A stretch of 61,323 nucleotides of DNA, taken from a virus. Positions within the stretch are counted from its first letter, which is position 1, and each line of letters begins with the position of its first letter. The position numbers and the translations under genes were made by a program. Positions 1-7,875 of the stretch are shown piece after piece. The stretch spans positions 1-61,323 of IMG/VR virus record IMGVR_UViG_3300023174_007841. One strand, written 5' to 3'. The notes below the pieces were generated by a model. It was not told the DNA's origin and ran no database searches. It saw only the letters and a program-made list of their open reading frames with translations.

Positions 1-352
1 AAAGGTGATTGTATGCTATTGGACATACCTGATGAATTTCATCTTCCATTTCCCAAACCCAGATAAAAAACCTAGGATCCGTGAACAATAGAAGAACATC
101 TGGTCTTTCAGTTGCTAAAACTTGCCTCAACATGTTTCTATCACCAAACCCGTTTGTCGGCTTAATGATGAAATCTTCATTGACAACTAGGGTCCTATAA
201 TCTTCATGCTTTACTGCTCCGCCAAAGCACTTAAACTTCCACTTACCAGTATTGATTAGACCATTAATCAACCATCGAGCCTGTGTTCCAACTCCGCTTG
301 AACTCAATTGATGATCTGACAATAACAAAATTGTTTTTTTATCTGCCACCAC
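1..352 (-). CDS. Glycosyltransferase, N-terminal part (runs off the left edge)
   Basis: A reverse-strand frame is open from a GTG near 352 (a second GTG is at 349) to the window edge, giving about 117 residues. The start reads VADKKTILLLSDHQLSSSG, a beta strand followed by a glycine turn (SSSGVGTQARWLINGL), which is typical of the N-terminal Rossmann half of GT-B (GT4-like) glycosyltransferases. A further strand, PDVLLLFTDPRFFIW, fits the same fold. The catalytic C-terminal half is outside the window, so donor and acceptor are unknown. An AGTAGG stretch about 8 bases upstream could be the ribosome site. It is the last gene of the leftward glycan operon visible here. Confidence 0.6.
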   Translation of the reverse strand, partial: MVADKKTILLLSDHQLSSSGVGTQARWLINGLINTGKWKFKCFGGAVKHEDYRTLVVNEDFIIKPTNGFGDRNMLRQVLATERPDVLLLFTDPRFFIWVWEMEDEIHQVCPIAYNHL

Positions 353-408
353 GATATATTACCTACTTTTGAGAAATTGTAATAAAAATGCTTAATTTTA
401 AAAAATTT

Positions 409-1227
409 TCAAGTGCAGTGTTCTGTACCCTTAAACTCACACCAAGTACATGCATCACGATTCTTTAAAGAAATGCCACGTTTCACTGATGTCAACATGT
501 TGCTGACAACTTTTAATGAACGCTTGATGGGAACTTCACCAAGAGATACGGAGAATAGTTCGCAGTGATCTCCCGGCTTGGCTGCTTTCTTTAGAAGAAC
601 AAATCCGCATCGAACATTCTTCATATCGACCTGCGGATTCTTTTGACACCAATAGTTTTTATAGAGTGCAAGCTGGGCTTTCACCATGTCATCTGATCGC
701 TTGTCTCTAAACCATCCCCTCGCGGTGGTTTTCCAATCGAGAATCCAATAGATCGTCTCTCCACGTTTTCCTTTTGCCTTGATCACGCCATCGATGAAAC
801 CTTTAAAAGCATGAGGATGATTTTCTACTGCCTCATAGAGCTGATGTTCTGCATCGACAACTTCCCATTCCTCAAATGTTTCATCAAGAAACCTTGGAAC
901 TTCTGAAAGAATGGCTTCAACTTCCTTCTTAGACTTTTCTAGAGATGCTGGGCTAAAATCTGGATTTTCCGAATGTTTTGCCCAGGCTTTTTCCATGTGC
1001 TCAAAAGCAATTTCAGGCTTCATTTCTCTAGTTAAAAGATAATGCTCGCATGAAGCGTGAACAGCAGTACCGAAATCTAATACTGGCGATGGCTTTGAAA
1101 GATCAATCTTTTTAATGTGAACTAAGTTGTGACGGTAAGAACACTCTTTCCAGAGCTTTACTTCTGAAAATGAAACGTGTTGTTTGCCCGTCGGTAGTAC
1201 CTCATAAGAGGGTGTTACTTCTTGCAT
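409..1227 (-). CDS. PD-(D/E)XK nuclease of the RecB/Cas4/AddB type with a likely Fe-S cluster
   Basis: This 272-residue protein has the order of a RecB-family nuclease domain: GTAVHASCEHYL (His57, motif I), GFIDG (Asp146) and ILDWKTT (Asp164, Lys166), followed by a QLALYKNYW helix. One N-terminal cysteine (Cys29) and three C-terminal ones (Cys260, 263, 271; CTWCEF...HC) match the four-cysteine Fe-S staple of Cas4, AddB and Dna2. It probably trims DNA ends in recombination or repair; a role against host DNA is possible. It sits among sugar genes but has its own candidate promoter, and its start codon lies inside a 16-bp inverted repeat (1204-1251). No Shine-Dalgarno site is visible. Confidence 0.85.
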   Translation of the reverse strand: MQEVTPSYEVLPTGKQHVSFSEVKLWKECSYRHNLVHIKKIDLSKPSPVLDFGTAVHASCEHYLLTREMKPEIAFEHMEKAWAKHSENPDFSPASLEKSKKEVEAILSEVPRFLDETFEEWEVVDAEHQLYEAVENHPHAFKGFIDGVIKAKGKRGETIYWILDWKTTARGWFRDKRSDDMVKAQLALYKNYWCQKNPQVDMKNVRCGFVLLKKAAKPGDHCELFSVSLGEVPIKRSLKVVSNMLTSVKRGISLKNRDACTWCEFKGTEHCT

Positions 1228-1251
1228 TTAGGGATAGTAACACCCTCTTAT
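1204..1251 (-). repeat. Perfect 16-bp inverted repeat enclosing the nuclease start codon
   Basis: Arms 1204-1219 and 1236-1251 are perfect reverse complements (ATAAGAGGGTGTTACT on the plus strand), with a 16-base spacer. The spacer contains the ATG at 1227-1225, and the inner arm encodes codons 4-8 of the nuclease gene. The outer arm overlaps the -10 box and spacer of the candidate promoter. A long transcript reading through from upstream would form a stable hairpin with the start codon in the loop; a transcript starting at the ATG would carry only one arm. It could instead be a repressor operator. Confidence 0.8.
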
Positions 1252-1263
1252 TTGTTAGTTCAA
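1234..1263 (-). promoter_or_regulatory. Candidate leaderless promoter for the RecB-like nuclease
   Basis: On the minus strand TTGAAC (1263-1258) and TACTAT (1239-1234) are spaced by 18 bases, and the -10 box ends 6 bases before the ATG at 1227. The -35 box overlaps the TGA stop of the upstream dehydrogenase gene. There is no Shine-Dalgarno site, so transcription would start at or next to the start codon. Confidence 0.5.
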
Positions 1264-2219
1264 TCCTTCGGTTTCTTTGAGATTGCTCTGCCTATTAGCT
1301 TTTCCCAATCACGCTGAGGACGAACTTCCATGTTTTTTTGCCACGCTCCATTCATAACCTTTGGATCAATTCCTAAAGTTTTTGCAATTGAGATGAGAGC
1401 ATTAATGTCCTTGACAAAACAGCTTCCGCCGAAACCAAATGCGGGTTCACCTGTGTCGTCAGCTGGCATCGGACCGGGGACCTTCCAGTGAGAGTTTCCG
1501 AGTCGCTTATCAAGAGTAGCGTATTCAATCACCTTGTCATAATCAATATTAGCGCCTTGAGAATCGAGCGCTTGACAAACTTGATAGAACTCATTAGCAA
1601 GAGCGACCTTGACGGCGAGATGAATGTTGGTGACATACTTCACCATCTCCGCAGTGGTACTCGACGTTTTTACTATAGGGACGTTAGGAAAAGCAGTTTC
1701 GAATATTTGCTTGACTTTATTAATCCACGGACGAGGTCCACCAAGAATAATTCTATTTTGGTTTCGCATGTCGTCGAGTGCATTAGCTTCTGTCAAAAAT
1801 TCCGGATTGAAGACGACGTGTAAACCTGTTTTAGAAAACTTCTTATTCCACATTTCGACGGATCCCGGTGGCACGGTCGACTTAACAACCGCGATTCTTT
1901 CACCAGGTAAAGTTGCTAATTCTGACAAAGCACCCTCTACGATAGATAGATCGGCGGACCCATCTTCATACATCGGTGTCGGAAGACACACAAAATAAAC
2001 ATTAGAAAATCCAGGTGTTCCACCACCCTCATTATCTTGAATTAATTCTGCAATAGATCCTGGGTAACCTGTGACTGGGTCTCCATGGCTTGATAGAGAT
2101 CCTTTTGCGTACTTTCCAGCCTTATCATAAGCGTAGACGTCGAAGCCTCGCTCGGCGAAAACAGTCGTAAGAGAACCGCCAACGAAACCCTGTCCTAATA
2201 CGGCTATAGATTTTTTCAC
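1260..2219 (-). CDS. UDP-glucose 6-dehydrogenase family enzyme, short form
   Basis: This 319-residue NAD-dependent nucleotide-sugar dehydrogenase would oxidise a UDP-hexose to the uronate. Seen: N-terminal Rossmann motif VLGQGFVGGSLTTVFAERG; FVCLPTPMYEDGSAD; VVKSTVPPGS; HVVFNPEFLTEANA; and the catalytic-cysteine motif FGFGGSCFVKD near residue 263. Bacterial family members are usually about 390-450 residues. This one stops shortly after the central domain and lacks most of the C-terminal UDP-binding domain, so activity or substrate may differ. It overlaps the preceding operon gene's product region by 4 bases at its start (ATGA type). Confidence 0.85.
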   Translation of the reverse strand: MKKSIAVLGQGFVGGSLTTVFAERGFDVYAYDKAGKYAKGSLSSHGDPVTGYPGSIAELIQDNEGGGTPGFSNVYFVCLPTPMYEDGSADLSIVEGALSELATLPGERIAVVKSTVPPGSVEMWNKKFSKTGLHVVFNPEFLTEANALDDMRNQNRIILGGPRPWINKVKQIFETAFPNVPIVKTSSTTAEMVKYVTNIHLAVKVALANEFYQVCQALDSQGANIDYDKVIEYATLDKRLGNSHWKVPGPMPADDTGEPAFGFGGSCFVKDINALISIAKTLGIDPKVMNGAWQKNMEVRPQRDWEKLIGRAISKKPKD

Positions 2220-2968
2220 TTTTTCCTCTTATAGGTTACGATAAAATCTAAGGCTGGCGATACGAATTGTTTCGATAGAAGTTCTGCATTTTCTACGACG
2301 CAATGTCCACCAATACCCCCGGCAGGAGCAGACAACACGGGTCTAACCACATTCGATTTTCCTAACGTCGTATAACCTTCGTTATAAGTTTGGTTATAAG
2401 TCGTCATAACTTGATCAAAGTTAGCTCCGAATTTTTCACATGCTTTTTTAGCTTCACCGTGATAAGCGATGCATATACCATAGTAGCTTGTATCGAGTAA
2501 TTTTGCTAGTTCGGTCGTTTCAGAATTATCGCATAAGATCGTTTTTACGTTGAGAGAATTTAGATGTTCTACCGCAATAGCAGCATCCTCAATCAGGGGC
2601 GCGCCTACGAATTTGGGAAACGTCATTATGCCTTCGTATAGGTTGGGATGAACCCCCCTGCATGGAGAATGAACGATCGCAGTTTGTGGAATTAGTTCTT
2701 TTAATTTTCTAACAGTTCCTACAGCAACTGTTGAATGAATTATTGTTAATTTCGCTTTTGAGCTTAGTATAATATCTTTTACTGTAGTTACAAAATCGAA
2801 AGAATAATTAAAAGGTATCGAAACATTTAATATATCTAAATCAACAAACCCGTCATCTTTATTTAGATCTTTTATAAAGACTTGAAAAGATTTTGAGTTT
2901 GTATTATTGTCATAAAGTTTATGAATAGTTTGTCCTATTTCTCCATATCCTAAAATTCCAATTTTCAT
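2216..2968 (-). CDS. Second nucleotide-sugar dehydrogenase-like protein (WecC-type motif)
   Basis: Starting at the ATG at 2968 gives 250 residues; an in-frame TTG at 2992 is less likely. The Rossmann start is MKIGILGYGEIGQTI, then TIIHSTVAVGTV, IVHSPCRGVHP (matching the NPEFL position) and GGIGGHCVVENAELL, which resembles the GVGGHCI(A/P)VDP catalytic-cysteine motif of UDP-ManNAc dehydrogenases such as WecC. It is short for the family (about 420 residues) and lacks the C-terminal domain, like its neighbour at 1260-2219. The two may form a pair, or this copy may have become a binding protein. The adjacent genes overlap by 4 bases. Confidence 0.65.
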   Translation of the reverse strand: MKIGILGYGEIGQTIHKLYDNNTNSKSFQVFIKDLNKDDGFVDLDILNVSIPFNYSFDFVTTVKDIILSSKAKLTIIHSTVAVGTVRKLKELIPQTAIVHSPCRGVHPNLYEGIMTFPKFVGAPLIEDAAIAVEHLNSLNVKTILCDNSETTELAKLLDTSYYGICIAYHGEAKKACEKFGANFDQVMTTYNQTYNEGYTTLGKSNVVRPVLSAPAGGIGGHCVVENAELLSKQFVSPALDFIVTYKRKK

Positions 2969-2997
2969 TTTATTTACACTCTTTATATTCAACTATT

Positions 2998-3558
2998 TTA
3001 TTTTTTTGATAAAATACATTGATCATACCAAATGTAAAATGGATCAAAAAGCCTTATTTTATTCGTAACATTAAAATGTTCTTCTAACTTTTTCATCGTA
3101 AAATGACGTTGTGATTTTATAGCAGTAAACTTACCATAAGTGGAAATGTCAGGTTCTTTATATAACTTTGGATCCATATCTTCAAACCAAATTAATTGAT
3201 TAGGACCATCTAAGAAATCTTTAAAATCTTTTATTGCATTAGCATGATCGTATATGTAACAAGAACAACGAAGAATAGTAATAATATTGAATCCTTGTTC
3301 TTTTAATCTCCCTCCCCAACCAGTTTGATTTAAGTCAAAGTTGTGAAGATGTTGTTCGTCGCTCGTAATAGTAAAATCGAAATAATGATTTTCAATTTTC
3401 GAATTTATACTAGTTACATGATTTGATATCTGATACGGACGTTGCGCGCCAAACCACGCAATTTTTTTGCAAGTATCCGTAGAACTTATATTTTCTATCA
3501 AGTATGCATCGATATATTTTTTATAATAATAAAAAAGAGTAGAATCTGAAGCGCCCAT
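2998..3558 (-). CDS. Hypothetical protein, distantly methyltransferase-like
   Basis: This 186-residue protein has an AAGGAAA ribosome site upstream of the ATG. I do not recognise it outright. The middle part, GFNIITILRCSCYIYDHANA followed by FLDGPNQLIWFEDMDP, has the same layout as YDLIICTRCAYFSNDPLRF and LNEGGSAMIDWGLGDH in the protein at 7240-7875, so the two are probably distant paralogues with a class I methyltransferase-like fold. No clear SAM-binding glycine motif is visible here, so catalytic activity is uncertain. It lies within the glycan operon, after a glycosyltransferase. Confidence 0.5.
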   Translation of the reverse strand: MGASDSTLFYYYKKYIDAYLIENISSTDTCKKIAWFGAQRPYQISNHVTSINSKIENHYFDFTITSDEQHLHNFDLNQTGWGGRLKEQGFNIITILRCSCYIYDHANAIKDFKDFLDGPNQLIWFEDMDPKLYKEPDISTYGKFTAIKSQRHFTMKKLEEHFNVTNKIRLFDPFYIWYDQCILSKK

Positions 3559-3613
3559 AATCTATATTTCCTTTTTTAATTAACTTTAAACATGAATTTG
3601 TTCATATGCATGC

Positions 3614-4234
3614 TTAAATTTTGCATTCTTGATATTCAGGAGTTTTTGTTTTATTGTTATGATGCATTCTATAACGATAGAATGGAATTTTTAGGTGATG
3701 TATTTGGTAGTATTCGCCTAATCTTTTTCGAAGTTCTTCTTCTTCCCTGTGTCTCATGGAATCGTTATATCCTCCCGACTGCAAGAAAAGATCTTTTCTA
3801 TACATGATGCCGCATGACACAGGCTCTTTTTCTGCATACTTTCTTTCGATGATATTTTCGCGATTATCAACTAGGTGATAATCACAAGATACACAAAACG
3901 CGTCGTGATTAGACTCCAAATAAGTTTTCATGAAATAACACATGTCTGAAGACACGTAATCGTCTGCGTCGACTCGAATGATAAATTGACCCCTAGCGTT
4001 TTTTATCCCCAAATTAGCTGCTACAGCGACGCCTGCGTTTTGGGGTGTCGAAATTACTTTTACGTCGGGTTCAAATATCTTAACCATCTCCAAAGAATTA
4101 TCAGTGGAGCAATCGTCGACGACGATCACTTCATGATTGACGTTTTTTTGATTTAAAACGCTTCTTAAACAGCGTTGAAGATAAGAACCGTAGTTATAGT
4201 TAGTGACGATTATTGAAACATCAGGTGCGTTCAT
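3614..4234 (-). CDS. Family 2 glycosyltransferase
   Basis: This 206-residue GT-A fold enzyme would transfer a sugar from a nucleotide-sugar donor. Seen: VSIIVTNYNYGSYLQRCLRS, EVIVVDDCSTDNS, and the metal-binding DxD-type motif RVDADDYV. The C-terminal half has RHREEEELRKRL in the acceptor-side position (the ED-type catalytic region). It is at the short end for GT2 proteins but has all N-terminal donor-binding elements. It overlaps the upstream glycosyltransferase gene by 14 bases, so the two are probably co-translated. Donor and acceptor cannot be deduced. Confidence 0.85.
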   Translation of the reverse strand: MNAPDVSIIVTNYNYGSYLQRCLRSVLNQKNVNHEVIVVDDCSTDNSLEMVKIFEPDVKVISTPQNAGVAVAANLGIKNARGQFIIRVDADDYVSSDMCYFMKTYLESNHDAFCVSCDYHLVDNRENIIERKYAEKEPVSCGIMYRKDLFLQSGGYNDSMRHREEEELRKRLGEYYQIHHLKIPFYRYRMHHNNKTKTPEYQECKI

Positions 4235-5006
4235 ATACTCTTTCGACTTTAACTAAGCTTTTGTTGTCGTTATAGAAAGACAAAAAATTAGGATTGATAA
4301 AACATGAGTTATTATAAATAGCTTCAAATTTTTGTTTTGATATTTCCGAATTTTTTTCCATCGATTCTAAAAATTTGATTCTAAGTTCATCGTTATGAAT
4401 AATACTGGTGTGATGAGACTCGTAGACATCATGCGGGTTAATTTCTCTTAGACCATAAAGCTTTAATCTGTGAATGATGTCATCGTCATCACCGCCCCAC
4501 GTCGGATTATTTTCATCGAAACCGCCAACCGCAGCGAAGCTAGATTTGGTGACTATCATATTGCCATAGTTGGTTTTTGGCGTCACTCTTCGAGAACTAC
4601 ACTCTGTCGTCTCTTGAACTCGAGAAGAAAAAAAATATTTGTCGTTGCGAGTCAATAACTGAATCCAGTGTCGATGATAGTCCATTCCCAAGAACACGTC
4701 GGCGTCAGAGAATGAAACAAAGTTTCCACTAGAAAAATGAGAACCTATATTTTTAGCCTTACCACTATTGAACTTAACGTCATCTTCTATGACGATCCTG
4801 TTAATGGCTTTAAGAGAATCCGAAAAAAGATCCAGGTATCTTACCGTTTCTTTTTTTAAAGATTCTCCAAAGTCATCCTGTGAACCGTAGTCGACGAAAT
4901 TAATCTCGTAAGACCAGGGTTGTTGCTGCGTGACTAGAGAAGAAAACGTTTTTAGAAAATGCTCTTTTCTATTTTTTATGGTGACGACTATAGAAAAATC
5001 TATCAT
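4221..5006 (-). CDS. Family 2 / galactosyltransferase-like glycosyltransferase
   Basis: This 261-residue GT-A type enzyme starts DFSIVVTIKNRKEHFLKT and carries INFVDYGSQDD, a DxD-type motif in VSFSDADVFLG, and the C-terminal GGFDENNPTWGGDDDDIIHR. The last motif is characteristic of the galactosyltransferase/polypeptide GalNAc-transferase C-terminal region (Glyco_transf_7C style). The start overlaps the stop of the NeuB-like gene by 4 bases. It may use a product of the neighbouring nucleotide-sugar genes, but nothing in the sequence fixes the donor. Confidence 0.85.
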   Translation of the reverse strand: MIDFSIVVTIKNRKEHFLKTFSSLVTQQQPWSYEINFVDYGSQDDFGESLKKETVRYLDLFSDSLKAINRIVIEDDVKFNSGKAKNIGSHFSSGNFVSFSDADVFLGMDYHRHWIQLLTRNDKYFFSSRVQETTECSSRRVTPKTNYGNMIVTKSSFAAVGGFDENNPTWGGDDDDIIHRLKLYGLREINPHDVYESHHTSIIHNDELRIKFLESMEKNSEISKQKFEAIYNNSCFINPNFLSFYNDNKSLVKVERVYERT

Positions 5007-5692
5007 AGCGAATCACAAAACAATCTTAGATTTCTCAAGTCTTCCATGTCCATACTACAAGAGTGAGCGGCCTCTGTTTTAGATTGCGAATTTTTATTTA
5101 ACGTAAAGTGCTTCTCAATGTACTTCGCTCCTCGGCGCGCTGCTTCTTTCGCCGCATCGATTCCAACTACGTGATCAGAATATCCGGACACTCTATTGTC
5201 AAAAGCTTGCGGTAATACTTGAAGAGCTTCTTCTAACGTGTGTGGATACTTGGGTACACAATGGAAATATTCGACGTTAGTGTGGTCGAAAGGTAAGCCT
5301 AGTTTATTCCACTTGCCTAATGAAAAAAAAGTCTTCATACCAGAATCTAACATCGTCTTACAAAGTTCAGGCTTAAGTTCTATCAACGAGCTGGCTATTT
5401 TGTTGTATCCGAGATTTGCTTCTTGGATCCATTGAAATCTTTCTTCGTCAAACGCTGAGGCAAAAAAATCTATGTTTAACCTATCGCTAAATTCTGCCAG
5501 GCGAAGAAAATCTTCTCGCTTCATTGACAAGTATTCCCACAATTGGCGATCTTGTCCTGGCATTTTATACGTGTCGAAAAGCTGTACTTTGACTGCGTTT
5601 GCGCCCATCATCTTAGATTGTAAGATCATCTGCTCGGCTTTTCTCACCGAACCGCCCCATTGTCCGCATATCTCACTTATGATATATGTCAT
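5003..5692 (-). CDS. neuB: NeuB-type nonulosonate (sialic acid-like) synthase without SAF domain
   Basis: This enzyme would condense phosphoenolpyruvate with a 6-carbon amino sugar to give a nonulosonic acid. The 229 residues match the NeuB TIM-barrel domain: ISEICGQWGGSVRKAEQMI, ANAVKVQLFD, FFASAFDEE, YNKIASSLI, FHCVPKYPHTLEEA, GYSDHVVGIDA and the barrel-end IEKHFTLNK. Bacterial NeuB/SpsE/LegI/PseI proteins are about 330-350 residues and carry a C-terminal antifreeze-like (SAF) domain that caps the partner active site; it is absent here. It overlaps the neuA-like gene by 4 bases, which supports a shared CMP-nonulosonate pathway. No neuC-like epimerase could be firmly identified. Confidence 0.85.
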   Translation of the reverse strand: MTYIISEICGQWGGSVRKAEQMILQSKMMGANAVKVQLFDTYKMPGQDRQLWEYLSMKREDFLRLAEFSDRLNIDFFASAFDEERFQWIQEANLGYNKIASSLIELKPELCKTMLDSGMKTFFSLGKWNKLGLPFDHTNVEYFHCVPKYPHTLEEALQVLPQAFDNRVSGYSDHVVGIDAAKEAARRGAKYIEKHFTLNKNSQSKTEAAHSCSMDMEDLRNLRLFCDSL

Positions 5693-6255
5693 ATGTTTTT
5701 ACCGTATTTATTTTCTAAAATTTCTACGTCTTCTTTAGTATGGACGTCGTACAACTCGCATATATGAAATCCACAATTAGTAGACAGGTCCTGCTGATAG
5801 ACATAAGGGCCCCTAAATATTCGAAACGCACCGTTTTGCATGTGGTTGTTGTCGACACTAATGATTTCGTTCTTATTATATGATACGAGTTTATCGATTG
5901 CTGCGTCGAGGTGAAAACCTTTTATTTCAGGCGAATTGGGTTGTAGAGAAATATATACGTCACTGGGACCTAACTGGGCGTCTATTGCAGATGCTGCTTC
6001 CCTGATCGCGACCTGTTTAAACGCGAAGTCGTTCGCGGTCGCTTCTCCACGTACGAAGACCCTAGCACCGAAAGATTCGGCTAACGATGCGATATCCTTT
6101 GAATCCGTCGTGACCCACACATCTGGTGCGTACCTGGATTCTTTACACGCCTTAATAGCCCAATAAATCATGGGTGCTCCCCAGATAAGATGGGCATTTT
6201 TGTCCTTCAACCTTTTTGACCCACCACGAGCAGGGATAATCACAACGACCTTCAT
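5689..6255 (-). CDS. neuA: CMP-nonulosonate (CMP-NeuAc type) cytidylyltransferase
   Basis: This 188-residue protein activates a sialic-acid-like sugar with CTP. It shows the nucleotide-binding start VVIIPARGGSKRLKDKN, WVTTDSKDIASLAESFGA, the conserved Q-N/S-P segment ISLQPNSPEI, and a C-terminal YDVHTKEDVEILE, where a D-x-x-x-D pair near the end typically binds metal. Length is slightly under the usual 220-230 residues of single-domain NeuA. It is translationally coupled (4-base overlaps) to the NeuB-like gene and to the GT-B protein gene before it. Confidence 0.88.
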   Translation of the reverse strand: MKVVVIIPARGGSKRLKDKNAHLIWGAPMIYWAIKACKESRYAPDVWVTTDSKDIASLAESFGARVFVRGEATANDFAFKQVAIREAASAIDAQLGPSDVYISLQPNSPEIKGFHLDAAIDKLVSYNKNEIISVDNNHMQNGAFRIFRGPYVYQQDLSTNCGFHICELYDVHTKEDVEILENKYGKNI

Positions 6256-7220
6256 ACGATTTTGTCGATTATATCCTTCGAAGAAGTCCTTGTATCGAAC
6301 AATTTGTCGTTGGCATCCGAGAAATCTTTTGAAAAATTTGTCATCGTTAAGCGATTCACAGAATCAGTTAGCTCCTGAAAAGAATAGTTGGTGCTCAAAT
6401 TTTGCACGAACGAAAAGTCATATAGAAAATTAAACGGTTTCGTAAAAGGCTTGACGTGAAAGTTAATAAGAGGAACTTGCAAGGCTGTCGTTTCCTCTAT
6501 TACGCTAGAACTAAAATTGACTATAAACTCGCTGACTTTTATGAGTTCGAGTGACGTGTGAGGATGCCACGAGACATCATCAAAATTGAATTGTGTTATA
6601 TCCAATTCTTGGATGGGATCTTTCCCGCGAGTCTTTAATACGACTTTGTAACCTAATTTTTTTATATCTTCGGCTATTTTTCTGACAGGCGAATTTCCTA
6701 TATCTCTCAATCGGGGATAAAATATAGTGACGTATTTATCATCTACAAGCCCATATTTATTTTTGACGTCTTCAAGATTTATTCGAACATCAAATTTGGG
6801 AGTTCCCAAATATAGGTTTTTGTCTCCTGTTTTTCCATAGTAATTAGCCGTGAACTGGCTGGACATGACGACTCCAGCGACGTCGTCTACATATTTTTCG
6901 TATGAAGCTGTAAAATCCGTCGAGCAACACAGAGAAAAAATTTTAGATTTATCGAGCGACCGTATCTTGGTTCCTTCCACCGTAAATATGATATCGGAAT
7001 TATTGATCAATTTTTCATCGTGATCGAAAAGAGATACGTTGTAAGAGTTACAAATACTCTTTAACACGTGGTGATGATCTTTGGCAAATGGACAATTATA
7101 CTTGTTACTTTTTGAAACAAAAATCGTAGACGATAATCCTCTAAAATTTGCCTCTTCTATCAGCGGAATGTAGTACTTTAGATACGTCATTCCATCCAGG
7201 ATAAAACCTAATTTTTTCAT
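6252..7220 (-). CDS. GT-B fold transferase (glycerophospho-/polysaccharide transferase-like)
   Basis: This 322-residue protein begins KKLGFILDGMTYLKYYIPLI and has a likely nucleotide-binding C-terminal half: YVTIFYPRLRD, GYKVVLKTRGKDP, then SEFIVNFSSSVIEETTALQVP. This pattern resembles CDP-glycerol glycerophosphotransferases and UDP-GlcNAc 2-epimerase/sialyltransferase-type GT-B folds. Immediately preceding neuA, it could be the enzyme that uses the CMP-sugar, or it could provide the missing NeuC step; the sequence does not decide. Confidence is for a GT-B transferase in general. Confidence 0.55.
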   Translation of the reverse strand: MKKLGFILDGMTYLKYYIPLIEEANFRGLSSTIFVSKSNKYNCPFAKDHHHVLKSICNSYNVSLFDHDEKLINNSDIIFTVEGTKIRSLDKSKIFSLCCSTDFTASYEKYVDDVAGVVMSSQFTANYYGKTGDKNLYLGTPKFDVRINLEDVKNKYGLVDDKYVTIFYPRLRDIGNSPVRKIAEDIKKLGYKVVLKTRGKDPIQELDITQFNFDDVSWHPHTSLELIKVSEFIVNFSSSVIEETTALQVPLINFHVKPFTKPFNFLYDFSFVQNLSTNYSFQELTDSVNRLTMTNFSKDFSDANDKLFDTRTSSKDIIDKIV

Positions 7221-7239
7221 TATCGTTTATTCTTATTTT

Positions 7240-7875
7240 CTAATTATCCCTAATTAAAGTAAGAATGTACAGTTGCGGAGCATCGGGCCAAAGAAAAACT
7301 GTTTTGATCTTTTGAGTTTTATAATCTACGATCGCTGGGACTTCTCTCCTCACGACATCCGATATGTCCTCGTTCGTAGTATAACTAAATTTTTGATTAG
7401 ACTTTACGTAATACCAAAATAGTTCGACATTGAGATCATTTTTTAAATCGTCATTCCAATAACAAGAATACAAAAAGTTTTTTGGTGTATAGGCGTACTC
7501 TTGTTCTTCGTCGCGTAACCATCCCACTTTATAATTGTCGAACCGCCAATGGTCGCCTAACCCCCAGTCTATCATCGCGGATCCACCTTCGTTGAGGTGT
7601 TGCTTACACTTTTCTATAAATCGTAAAGGATCATTGGAAAAATATGCACATCTAGTACAAATTATTAGGTCGTAAGTTTGTTTTAACGACCAATCGTCGT
7701 TAATGTTCCAGTTGTCGAGTTGTAAGTCATAAAAATGTCTTGTGGGCGCTTCGACAGTAAGCGTAAAAGAATTCTCTTGATCGAATCCTAAGAATGCTAC
7801 AGAGCCGCATGAATTTATTTCTCCATCAAGAAAACTAGCATATTCTTTGAATATGACAGGGTCAGATCTTCCCAT
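7240..7875 (-). CDS. SAM-dependent methyltransferase-like protein
   Basis: Starting at the ATG at 7875 (MGRSDPVIF, with GGTGG just upstream) gives 211 residues; a GTG at 7893 is an alternative. Seen: a first Rossmann strand CGSVAFLGFDQENS, an acidic second strand region, YDLIICTRCAYFSNDPLRFI (motif like class I methyltransferase post-motif), and LNEGGSAMIDWGLGDHWR. The SAM-binding glycine loop is unusual (FLGFDQEN rather than GxGxG). It overlaps the upstream glycosyltransferase gene by 14 bases. It probably methylates a sugar or glycan end; the paralogue-like protein lies at 2998-3558. Confidence 0.6.
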   Translation of the reverse strand: MGRSDPVIFKEYASFLDGEINSCGSVAFLGFDQENSFTLTVEAPTRHFYDLQLDNWNINDDWSLKQTYDLIICTRCAYFSNDPLRFIEKCKQHLNEGGSAMIDWGLGDHWRFDNYKVGWLRDEEQEYAYTPKNFLYSCYWNDDLKNDLNVELFWYYVKSNQKFSYTTNEDISDVVRREVPAIVDYKTQKIKTVFLWPDAPQLYILTLIRDN

